Of a stretch of DNA of 27,665 bases, positions 17,186 through 23,132 are shown piece by piece (positions within the stretch are counted from its first letter, which is position 1; every line of letters starts with the position of its first letter). This stretch comes from a virus. The translations under genes were made by a program, and so were the position numbers. Under the pieces are notes generated by a model. That model saw nothing but the letters and a program-made list of their open reading frames with translations, ran no database searches and was not told the DNA's origin. The stretch lies in IMG/VR virus record IMGVR_UViG_3300042922_000989, positions 1 through 27,665 of that record; one strand, written 5' to 3'.

Positions 17186-17512
17186 CTATTCAAACTCTTC
17201 TAAATCGTCATCATCATCACCAATTCTTTTCTGCAGAACACCACTAAGTGTTTTTATTACAACTGCATAGCTATTAAGATTTTGTCTATACTCTTTTGCT
17301 GCTGGTAAAGGCTTTTGCAATGTTGGATTATCATGGTGAAATTTAATCATACCTGTTTTATCTAGAGCCTGTTTTAACACATAATTTTCTGCATATAAAA
17401 AAGCTGCATCTTGGATTAAACCTTCAACCAGCTTTTTATTGGATTCATCAACATCCTTGAATAATTCAGTTAACTTCACAAGTTCTCCTTCATATACCTT
17501 TTGTTTCAGCAT
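17186..17512 (-). CDS. terS: P27-family terminase small subunit
   Basis: A 108-aa protein with the P27 signature toward the C-terminus: PLPAAKEYRQNLNSYAVVIKTL, preceded by ALDKTGMIKFHHDNPTLQK. P27 TerS proteins recognise the cos/pac region and start packaging. The tail is strongly acidic (DDDDDLEEFE). Located one gene before TerL and directly after the proposed cos region. Confidence 0.88.
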   Translation of the reverse strand: MLKQKVYEGELVKLTELFKDVDESNKKLVEGLIQDAAFLYAENYVLKQALDKTGMIKFHHDNPTLQKPLPAAKEYRQNLNSYAVVIKTLSGVLQKRIGDDDDDLEEFE

Positions 17513-17627
17513 TTTTCAAAATCTCTCCAATGATTTTCAAATTTTTTGCCGTGTATTAATCTACTGTGCGACATACGGTCTTGAGCTCAAGGGCAAAATT
17601 TCCTTGGTGGGGGGGAGTATTGAGGCC
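17513..17627 (-). other. Candidate cos/packaging region
   Basis: A 115-bp non-coding gap between the HNH gene and TerS, with a base composition unlike its surroundings: a 12-bp perfect palindrome CTTGAGCTCAAG (17580-17591), a G run of seven (17609-17615) and a GC content near 50% over 17570-17627. In cos phages of the HNH-TerS-TerL-portal type, cos lies at or near this position. No terminator or ORF explains the segment. The exact nick sites cannot be determined. Confidence 0.45.
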
Positions 17628-18323
17628 TTATTCACTATAATCATTAAACCATTTATCAATATAACCTCTCCATTCTTCAATTCTATATTGTCTTTCACTA
17701 TCAATGTCTAGTCTTAAATAACACTCTTCCTTAGTTGCCTTACAGTATACAAGCTCTGCTCCTAAGTCTTCAGCAAGTCTCTCCCTCTTGTACCTATCAG
17801 CATAACCGCCAATAATCCAAGCATTATACCATTTACCGTAATGTGTTTTGATGTTATCAATTAAATAATTTCTAATACCTATTACATTACTTAGTAAATT
17901 ATCTGGCTTATCATAAATAGATTGCATTGATACAGCACTAAACAATCGATCCATATCTATTACTATATCTCCACGTTCCATGTTCTCTAAAACAAATGTT
18001 TTCTTTCCTGCCAAAGGTGGACCATATACTAGATATACTTTCTTTCCTGGCTTATATCCGAATCTATGATGTTCTTTATCATGACAAGCATGACATATTA
18101 GTTCAATTAGATCAGGATTAAGGCTTATGCTATAATCATGCACATTCTCAGGTGTTAAATCAATCTTATGATGTGCATGTATATCTATAGGCTTCATTAT
18201 TGGCTTTCCACATTTTTCACAAATGACTACACCATTCTTACTACGTTCAATGATTAAGTTTAATCTAAAGTTTCTCCATACATCTGAAGCATAGAATGTT
18301 TGTAGTACTGCATGCTTAGCCAT
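17628..18323 (-). CDS. HNH endonuclease fused to a P-loop kinase-like domain
   Basis: A 231-aa two-domain protein. Residues 1-90 are an HNH nuclease: zinc ligands C35/C38 and C77/C80, the His motif HAHHKI at 49-54, and N69 with H81. Residues 95-231 form a P-loop domain: YLVYGPPLAGKKTF (Walker A region 101-109) and VIDMDRL (likely Walker B). The usual Ser/Thr after GK is a lysine here (GKKT). HNH proteins next to terminase assist cos cleavage in HK97-type phages; the added ATPase/kinase part may act on DNA ends or be regulatory. It overlaps the 53-aa ORF by 8 bp. Confidence 0.85.
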   Translation of the reverse strand: MAKHAVLQTFYASDVWRNFRLNLIIERSKNGVVICEKCGKPIMKPIDIHAHHKIDLTPENVHDYSISLNPDLIELICHACHDKEHHRFGYKPGKKVYLVYGPPLAGKKTFVLENMERGDIVIDMDRLFSAVSMQSIYDKPDNLLSNVIGIRNYLIDNIKTHYGKWYNAWIIGGYADRYKRERLAEDLGAELVYCKATKEECYLRLDIDSERQYRIEEWRGYIDKWFNDYSE

Positions 18324-18477
18324 TAGAGTTCACCAGATATTTAAATGGTATACCGCACAATATAAATGTCTGCTCATCAAATTGTTTTAAGTATTCATTG
18401 CATAAATTATCATTGATATTTGTATTTAATTGTTCAGGTGTAATGTTAAACGCTTCGCAAATATTATTTTCATTCAT
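18316..18477 (-). CDS. Small hypothetical protein (53 aa)
   Basis: Starts with ATG at 18477 behind an AGGTGAT site and ends inside the first codons of the HNH gene (8-bp overlap), a sign of translational coupling. The sequence begins MNENNICEAFNITPEQLNTN, is acidic and likely helical, and ends with a more hydrophobic FKYLVNSNG. It resembles no family I can name. It fills an otherwise empty gap between the XtmA-like and HNH genes. Confidence 0.65.
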   Translation of the reverse strand: MNENNICEAFNITPEQLNTNINDNLCNEYLKQFDEQTFILCGIPFKYLVNSNG

Positions 18478-18485
18478 ACTATCAC

Positions 18486-19265
18486 CTACCAATTATTCTT
18501 TTCATCCATTTCCTTTTGATGTTCAAATCTTTCCTTTTCTAATTGAAGTTTCTTTTCTGCCACATTTTTTCTATTTTGGATATCTTCTTTTGTGCTATTA
18601 ATATTTACTTTTAATTTTTCTATTCTTAATCTCTGTTCTTCAGTTGAAAGTCCATCTTTAAGCATATCTTCATATTGTTTTATTAGACTCCTGAGTAAAC
18701 TCATAGCTCTTGACTGAGCATTTAAAAAAGTAGCTTGTTTATCCCATGCGAATTGAAGTTCATATTCTTCTTCTCTATAAACTTCTTCAAAGGTTTCATC
18801 TCCTCTTGGTCCTACATAATCAGATTGTACTTTTGTTTTCTTAAGTTCTTTAGTTAAGTCATTATGACTTTTAACATACATAAGCTTTTGCGCTCTGATT
18901 ATGGCCGCATATTGTGTTGTAATTTGTGCCCATAAAATATCTAAAGTACTTGCATTACTTTCTTCAAGCTCTTTAATTATATTAACGGTTTGTGTTGGCA
19001 TATATTTTGAATACCATCCAAACTTTCTAGCATTTTGATTACCTGAAGGTGTTGTACCAGTATGCCCAACTGCATTTTTATTTCCTTTAGGAGCACCACC
19101 TTGAGGATTATAATTTCCATTCCAGTCATCAGCAGTTTTCCAATATTCTATGTTTTTTTCTTTTTCATCAATCAATTTAGCTATTTCTTTTACTGTTATC
19201 TTTCCATAATATTTTTTATAGATTTCAAATGCTTTATCTCTGTTTGGACTTCTATTTCTTGCCAT
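18486..19265 (-). CDS. XtmA/YqaS-like terminase small subunit
   Basis: A 259-aa protein whose N-terminus MARNRSPNRDKAFEIYKKYY, followed by an HTH (VKEIAKLIDEKEKNIEYWK), closely resembles PBSX XtmA/YqaS small terminase proteins. A Gly/Asn-rich linker (QGGAPKGNKNAVGHTG) follows, then a helical C-terminal part with a long charged coiled coil. An in-frame ATG at 19283 exists, but GGAGG lies inside its first codons, so 19265 is the true start. A second, P27-type small terminase lies downstream, so this protein may be a cofactor or cos-binding protein. It is the first gene of the late packaging block. Confidence 0.82.
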   Translation of the reverse strand: MARNRSPNRDKAFEIYKKYYGKITVKEIAKLIDEKEKNIEYWKTADDWNGNYNPQGGAPKGNKNAVGHTGTTPSGNQNARKFGWYSKYMPTQTVNIIKELEESNASTLDILWAQITTQYAAIIRAQKLMYVKSHNDLTKELKKTKVQSDYVGPRGDETFEEVYREEEYELQFAWDKQATFLNAQSRAMSLLRSLIKQYEDMLKDGLSTEEQRLRIEKLKVNINSTKEDIQNRKNVAEKKLQLEKERFEHQKEMDEKNNW

Positions 19266-19611
19266 ATTAATTCCTCCAAACATTACTAGGGAAAATAACT
19301 CGTAATAAAATGCTTTTAAAACTTTTAAAATAAATAATTAGAATTGCTTTAGTTGAACCGTTCCAAGCCATTTTAAAAATAATTTTTACGAGTTATTTTT
19401 TGTCTAATTTTCTTTACTTTTATAATATTTTTAATAAAATATATCTCAGCCATTATATATCAATAGTTTAAGCTACTTTTTATATAGTGCTTTAAAATCA
19501 GCAATAACATATAGGATTACGGATTTATTTTTTTAATGCATATATTAGTAGAAATTTTTATTTTCATCAAAAATAAGTATGTATCACCTAATTACTGATT
19601 ATAAGTTTAAT
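19266..19611 (-). promoter_or_regulatory. Non-coding region before the packaging genes, with a 14-bp inverted repeat
   Basis: This 346-bp gap has no ORF. It contains a perfect 14-bp inverted repeat AAAATAACTCGTAA (19292-19305) / TTACGAGTTATTTT (19386-19399), with TTTTAAAA blocks and a near-palindrome TTGAACCGTTCCAA (19353-19366) between. A possible -10 TATAAT on the minus strand lies at 19452-19457, without a good -35. It may hold a late promoter with operator sites, a structured 5' leader, or a recombination site for the adjacent recombinase. Confidence 0.5.
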
Positions 19612-20253
19612 TTACAATTTTCTACCAGCAATTTTAGCAGCAGATTCTTTAACTTCATCATCTATCCCTAAATATCTTTTCGTTACCTCTACACTTTTAT
19701 GGCCTAAAGCAATTCTTACATAATTGAGATCCTTTGTTTCTTCATAAAGCCTCCTAGCATAAGTTTTTCTTAAACTATGTCCGGTAATATTTTTTAAATT
19801 AATCTCTTTATCATCAGCAACTTTTTTTAATATATCTGAATAAGCCTTGGCTGATATATATTTGCTACCATCAAACTTTTGTGATGGGAAGGCATATTCG
19901 GACTTCTTTTTACCTTTAATATATTTTTTTAATATTACCTCAAGCTGATGTACAATATCATGCTGTCTTTTCTCAGTCATTTTCTTTAAAGATTTAGGAT
20001 ATTTTCTCATATGAGTTTTCCAAGCATTAAATTGTTTTTTCTCCTGTATTTCGAAATATCCATTCTTTAATGCTTCTTGAATATCGGATATAGTCAGATC
20101 TATTACATCTTGAATTCTATATCCGGTTGCAATATCTAATAAAAACAAAGTAATATTTCTTTCAGCCCACTCTCCACTTAATTCATCTAAACGATATTTA
20201 AACCGTTCATAATAAGTCTCTGGAATTGGCTTCGAAGGCTTCTTTTTACTCAC
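19612..20253 (-). CDS. Small tyrosine recombinase/integrase
   Basis: A 213-aa catalytic-domain-only tyrosine recombinase. Active-site residues are visible: R46 (ATGYRIQD), H159-x-x-R162 (GHSLRKTYA), H185 (ALGHKS) and nucleophile Y194 (TKRYLG). It lacks the separate N-terminal core-binding and arm-binding domains of classical phage integrases (normally 350-400 aa), which is typical for plasmid- and phage-borne recombinases that resolve multimers or invert DNA. Together with parAB it fits phage-plasmid maintenance, but integration cannot be ruled out. Its start overlaps the 69-aa gene by 4 bp. Confidence 0.9.
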   Translation of the reverse strand: MSKKKPSKPIPETYYERFKYRLDELSGEWAERNITLFLLDIATGYRIQDVIDLTISDIQEALKNGYFEIQEKKQFNAWKTHMRKYPKSLKKMTEKRQHDIVHQLEVILKKYIKGKKKSEYAFPSQKFDGSKYISAKAYSDILKKVADDKEINLKNITGHSLRKTYARRLYEETKDLNYVRIALGHKSVEVTKRYLGIDDEVKESAAKIAGRKL

Positions 20254-20459
20254 TCATGCCTCACCTGCCTAATTGCTCCATTATGTCTGCAATAGCTATC
20301 ATGCTGCATCAGTTTTTTTACATCAGAAAAAGAGAGATATTCTTTATTTTTACATTTTTTATGTTTATGCTTTTTATTTTTTCTAAGTTTTTTATAAGTT
20401 TTAGGTTGTTGTTTTGAAATTATCTCTCCAATTTTAATATCTCTCACCTTCCTTTCCAA
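20250..20459 (-). CDS. Small basic protein (69 aa), unknown function
   Basis: A Lys-rich protein: a very basic middle (LRKNKKHKHKKCKNKEY) followed by LSFSDVKKLMQHDSYCRHNGAIRQVRHE, an ending I recall from short ORFs in Firmicute phages. The frame opens at TTG 20459, but a GTG at 20447 behind GGAAAGG is equally possible. A strong terminator (20460-20492) directly precedes it, so it needs readthrough. It overlaps the recombinase gene by 4 bp. A nucleic-acid-binding role is likely from composition only. Confidence 0.65.
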   Translation of the reverse strand: MERKVRDIKIGEIISKQQPKTYKKLRKNKKHKHKKCKNKEYLSFSDVKKLMQHDSYCRHNGAIRQVRHE

Positions 20460-20492
20460 AAAACAAAAAACACCAGTATTTTCAACTGGTGT
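20460..20492 (-). terminator. Strong intrinsic terminator in the leader of the late block
   Basis: On the minus strand ACACCAGT and ACTGGTGT form a perfect 8-bp stem with a 7-nt loop (TGAAAAT), followed by TTTTTTGTTTTTT. It ends where the 69-aa gene begins, leaving no room for another promoter in between. Confidence 0.82.
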
Positions 20493-20536
20493 CTAGCAGG
20501 GAATTTCTTGATTAAGTTATTAGTATTACCACCTAA

Positions 20537-20587
20537 TTAGTATGGCCTGCGCTTTATTTTTCTTAGCGCCGTTAGTCTTTTAGCCAT
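20537..20587 (-). CDS. Possible 16-aa leader peptide
   Basis: An ATG frame encodes MAKRLTALRKIKRRPY and stops, within the structured leader and ahead of the terminator. The peptide is very basic (7 Arg/Lys of 16). The upstream ribosome site is weak (AAGTCAG). It could control the terminator by ribosome position, or be chance; the start of the frame coincides with the outer stem of the RNA. Confidence 0.25.
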   Translation of the reverse strand: MAKRLTALRKIKRRPY

Positions 20588-20604
20588 TTCTGACTTATAA
20601 ATAA

Positions 20605-20668
20605 ACTATACAATAGTGTTTTAAAAAAGTATATTATTTTGTCCCATAAATGTCCCACTTTTGTCCGA
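20605..20668 (-). promoter_or_regulatory. Leftward promoter with three phased TGTCC boxes (activator site?)
   Basis: TGTCCCA, TGTCCCA and TGTCCGA start at 20640, 20651 and 20662, an exact 11-bp spacing, so the boxes face the same side of the helix. In leftward orientation they lie directly upstream of a -10 like TATAGT (20605-20610), whose -35 position (about 20628-20633) reads TATACT and is not consensus. This is the layout of an activator-dependent promoter for the leader, recombinase and late genes. The regulator may be the RinA/ArpU-like protein, which is inference. Confidence 0.45.
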
Positions 20669-20732
20669 GTATTTTAAATATATATTTTAACTGTATATTT
20701 TTGTAAATTATAGAAAATATTATATTGTTCCA

Positions 20733-20761
20733 TTAACACATATTATAACACGTGTTATATT
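20733..20761 (+). promoter_or_regulatory. hicAB promoter with operator palindrome
   Basis: -35 TTAACA (20733-20738), 17-bp spacer, -10 TATATT (20756-20761). A perfect 16-bp palindrome TATAACACGTGTTATA (20744-20759) fills the spacer and part of the -10, where a bound repressor would block polymerase. HicB proteins with a C-terminal ribbon-helix-helix autoregulate through such sites. Confidence 0.65.
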
Positions 20762-20783
20762 ATAATTGTAAGGAGGATATGAT

Positions 20784-20966
20784 ATGAAACCAAAAGAATT
20801 ACTTAAGCAACTAAATAAAGATGGCTGGGTAGTAAAACATCAAGTTGGCTCACACATTCAACTAGTTCATCCAAGCAAAGCTGGAAAGGTCATAGTTCCA
20901 TATCATAATAAAGACCTTGATATTAAAACAGTAAATAGTATTCTCAAGCAAGCAGGGCTTAAATAA
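20784..20966 (+). CDS. hicA: HicA toxin (mRNA interferase)
   Basis: A 60-aa protein with the compact double-stranded-RNA-binding-like HicA fold: KPKELLKQLNKDGW, then VVKHQVGSHIQLVHP with the catalytic histidine H24 in GSH, and a VIVPYHN strand followed by the terminal helix VNSILKQAGL. HicA cleaves mRNA and inhibits translation unless bound by HicB. AAGGAGG precedes the ATG with good spacing. It is transcribed opposite to the phage operons, from its own promoter. Confidence 0.95.
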   Translation: MKPKELLKQLNKDGWVVKHQVGSHIQLVHPSKAGKVIVPYHNKDLDIKTVNSILKQAGLK

Positions 20967-20984
20967 ATGCCATGTCGAATGAGA

Positions 20985-21020
20985 ATTAATAATATAATTA
21001 ATAATATAATTAATAATATA
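20985..21020 (+). repeat. Three tandem copies of ATTAATAATATA between hicA and hicB
   Basis: Three exact 12-bp copies in a row. They create TATAAT elements and lie just before the hicB ribosome site, so they may give hicB its own promoter or binding sites. hicA and hicB are usually separated by only a few bases; here the gap is 75 bp. Confidence 0.85.
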
Positions 21021-21041
21021 CTATAAAAGGAGGATTGAAAA

Positions 21042-21452
21042 TTGGATAAATATATTTTCCCAGCTATATTTGAGCCTGGCGAAGAAAAAGGTTATTGTGT
21101 AACTTTCCCTGATCTACCAGGATGTATAACTGAAGGTGATACACTTGAAGAAGCATATAGTATGGCAAAGGAAGCTTTAGAACTCCATATATACGGCATG
21201 GAAGAAGATGGAGACACTATTCCTTCACCAACTGAGCCAAGTAAAATAACAATTAATAAAAATTCATTTATAACATTAATTGAGGCATGGATGCCATTAA
21301 TCAGAAATGAACTAGCTAATAAAGCTGTTAAGAAAACCCTTACTATTCCAAAGTGGCTTAATGATGCAGCAGAAGAAAAAAAGATTAACTTTTCTCAAGT
21401 GCTTCAATCAGCCTTAAAGGACTATTTAGGCTTAAAAGACAATAATGTTTAA
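21042..21452 (+). CDS. hicB: HicB antitoxin
   Basis: A 136-aa antitoxin. The N-terminal partial RNase H-like domain has YIFPAIFEPGEEKGYCVTFP and DLPGCITEGDTLEEA, both family signatures; the C-terminal segment (about 95-130; TLTIPKWLNDAAEEKKINFS) is a ribbon-helix-helix DNA-binding domain. It neutralises HicA and represses the promoter. The start is TTG at 21042, 7 nt after AAAGGAGGA. Confidence 0.94.
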   Translation: MDKYIFPAIFEPGEEKGYCVTFPDLPGCITEGDTLEEAYSMAKEALELHIYGMEEDGDTIPSPTEPSKITINKNSFITLIEAWMPLIRNELANKAVKKTLTIPKWLNDAAEEKKINFSQVLQSALKDYLGLKDNNV

Positions 21453-21478
21453 AAGAGCCTCAAAGGGCTCTTTTAAAC
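21447..21478. terminator. Bidirectional terminator between hicB and the RexB-like gene
   Basis: A perfect 13-bp stem GTTTAAAAGAGCC / GGCTCTTTTAAAC with a 6-nt loop, with T-rich arms for both directions. It overlaps the hicB stop and lies 7 bp after the stop of the convergent membrane protein gene, so it serves both operons. Confidence 0.82.
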
Positions 21479-21485
21479 TTAAACT

Positions 21486-21992
21486 TCATTTTCCTTTATC
21501 AAAATATAATTTATCTATTTTTGGCTCAACTCGCTTACTTTTTATAGCCGTATCTTCTTGAAATACTCTATTTAGTAATTTTAACATAATATATATTATT
21601 CTTATAGTTGTTAATATTAAGTAACAAAATAAAAACATCCATATACTCGAAAAAAGAACATAATATTCTTTTAGTATTTTCCAGTCAAAAATTACTGCAA
21701 GAATAACGGAATAAATAATTATTATTAACCCAGAAGCAACTGGGAATGCAAAATAGCTTTTTAATAAATTATCAGCTTTATAATCCCTAATTGTCTTCAT
21801 GATTTTTCTATTTGTTAATGTTAAAAGTATTGAGACCATAGTTATCAGAAATCCAATTATTATTGAACTAAAACTAATCGTATTTGAGTAAACAAATTTG
21901 TAGTCTACAAAATTTGAAAAATTTAATTTAAGAATATAGAAAAATACAGACACTAAAATTGAAAAAAAAAGTGGACCTATTCTTTCAATCAC
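21486..21992 (-). CDS. Four-TM membrane protein, RexB-like candidate
   Basis: A 168-aa protein with four hydrophobic helices (about 7-24, 38-59, 80-103, 110-137) and a charged C-terminal tail of ~30 residues. After TM2 comes a basic segment, TLTNRKIMKTIRDYK, before TM3. Lambda RexB (144 aa, four TM) has, as I recall it, a similar R-rich segment ending in IREYG at this point. It lies 9 bp downstream of a soluble partner gene, the rexA-rexB order. It might form a channel that depolarises infected cells. GTG start at 21992 with AAGGTGAT. Homology is not proven; it could be an unrelated defence or superinfection-exclusion membrane protein. Confidence 0.55.
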   Translation of the reverse strand: MIERIGPLFFSILVSVFFYILKLNFSNFVDYKFVYSNTISFSSIIIGFLITMVSILLTLTNRKIMKTIRDYKADNLLKSYFAFPVASGLIIIIYSVILAVIFDWKILKEYYVLFSSIWMFLFCYLILTTIRIIYIMLKLLNRVFQEDTAIKSKRVEPKIDKLYFDKGK

Positions 21993-22001
21993 ATTATCAC
22001 C

Positions 22002-23027
22002 TTATTCTATTTTCAATTTTTTTGTTAAGCCACTCCAATGTTTATTATATGAATCTAATATATTTAATATTACATTCCCATGAGAAATTGGATTTGTCTT
22101 TGAATATTCCAGAACAAATTTATCTTTTAGTCTTTGTTCAATCAAATCTATTACTTCAACGTTTGTATCAATCTCCTCACTTGAACGTAACCTGAGTTTG
22201 TTAACATTCGGATCTTTGTTAAGTTCCAATACAGTATCAACTGAAAGATTTTGAGATAAAGTCTTACCCCTTTTAGAGTTGCTCATACTCATTGTTAATG
22301 TTGCTGTTGATGTATCAAAGTCATTAAATGCATCTAGAATATTATTTAATTGTTTAATGCCTGTTTTTATTTTTCTTTCTTTATTTAGCTCAGAAAACCC
22401 AATTTCAATTTTTCTAAATATATTACTTTTTTTTATTTTTGATAAATCAATATCTAAATCAATAACATCTAATGCAATATTATTATTATCAGAAACTTTC
22501 CGTAAAAAATCTAAAATTCCGGATGGCGTTATACCATCAACATTTCTTTGCAAAACAAGGACACATAACTTATTATCATATATTCCTGATATAGTTTCAG
22601 CTATTCCTTGATTATCCTTTAAATATTTAGACAACAACTCAGGATCATACTCGCCTTCATCATTTGCTATTCCTGGCAATAAATCCTTTCTTATTCTAAC
22701 AAATTGTATTTCCCATAAATCTTTACAATTTACTATATTATCATGTTTTATTTTTTCTTCAATTGGTCGTACAATTTGTAGTCTTGCTATATCATCATGA
22801 TAATCCCAAGTTCTTTCTTTAACATTCGTCTTTTGTGCCAATTCAAAAATCGGCTTTAAACCATATAAATTATTAGCTATTAACTCTCCATCCTCATAAA
22901 TTTTCTCTCTACTTTGAAAATAATCAATAGAGATATTTTTTTTCTTACTTTTTTCTTTTTTCTTTTTTGGCTTTTTTTCAGCAATATCATTACTTTCAAC
23001 ATTAATTTTTCTTATTTTTTTAGCCAC
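22002..23027 (-). CDS. Soluble sensor-like protein, RexA-like / DUF6731-like candidate
   Basis: 341 aa from GTG at 23027, which has AAGGGGAT upstream; a TTG at 23069 would add 14 residues but its site is too close. Residues 1-31 are a Lys-rich tail. The core shows WEIQFVRIRKDLLPGI (105-120), IYDNKLCVLVLQRNVDGI (149-166), SGILDFL and FRKIEIGF (204-211), a pattern that I associate with DUF6731/DUF4747-like proteins and which, by eye, parallels the central part of lambda RexA (strand, FLF-type strand, D-L-T-DFL helix, then K-V/I-E strand). RexA senses phage and triggers RexB. Function is inference; there is no catalytic motif. Confidence 0.5.
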   Translation of the reverse strand: MAKKIRKINVESNDIAEKKPKKKKEKSKKKNISIDYFQSREKIYEDGELIANNLYGLKPIFELAQKTNVKERTWDYHDDIARLQIVRPIEEKIKHDNIVNCKDLWEIQFVRIRKDLLPGIANDEGEYDPELLSKYLKDNQGIAETISGIYDNKLCVLVLQRNVDGITPSGILDFLRKVSDNNNIALDVIDLDIDLSKIKKSNIFRKIEIGFSELNKERKIKTGIKQLNNILDAFNDFDTSTATLTMSMSNSKRGKTLSQNLSVDTVLELNKDPNVNKLRLRSSEEIDTNVEVIDLIEQRLKDKFVLEYSKTNPISHGNVILNILDSYNKHWSGLTKKLKIE

Positions 23028-23092
23028 AATATCATCCCCTTCTTTATTTTTTTCTACAGAAAGGAGCAATATCCTTTAACTTTCGTTCGACT

Positions 23093-23127
23093 ATTTCTGA
23101 TATAAAATAACATTTTGCATCAGAAAT
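23093..23127. promoter_or_regulatory. 35-bp imperfect palindrome upstream of the RexA-like gene
   Basis: Arms ATTTCTGAT (23093-23101) and ATCAGAAAT (23119-23127) match perfectly; inside, AAAAT and ATTTT pair after a 2-base mismatch, leaving AAC at the centre. No T run follows on the minus strand, so it is more likely an operator for the rexAB-like operon than a terminator of the gene at 23133. Confidence 0.5.
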
Positions 23128-23132
23128 TATTT

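Larger units (their letters stand above)
20460..20598 (-). ncRNA. Candidate structured leader RNA / attenuator
   Basis: Leftward transcription from the promoter at about 20605 would produce a ~130-nt leader ending in the strong terminator. It can fold as an outer helix AUGGC/GCCAU enclosing GCGCU/AGCGC, and alternatively GCAGG can pair with CCUGC further down; GGUG can compete for CACC in the terminator arm. Competing structures of this sort are typical for attenuators or RNA antitermination sites. It matches no RNA family I know; the structure is by eye. Confidence 0.4.

Noticed and set aside
18486-19283. Start of the XtmA-like gene at 19283
   Set aside because: The GGAGG ribosome site falls inside the first codons of that version and is ideally placed for the ATG at 19265; the family N-terminus also begins MAR.
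19292-19399. 14-bp inverted repeats as ends of a small insertion element
   Set aside because: Only 80 bp lie between, no target duplication is visible, and no transposase is present.
20985-21020. Three tandem 12-bp repeats as a CRISPR array
   Set aside because: There are no spacers between the copies and no cas genes in the window; it is a plain AT-rich tandem repeat.
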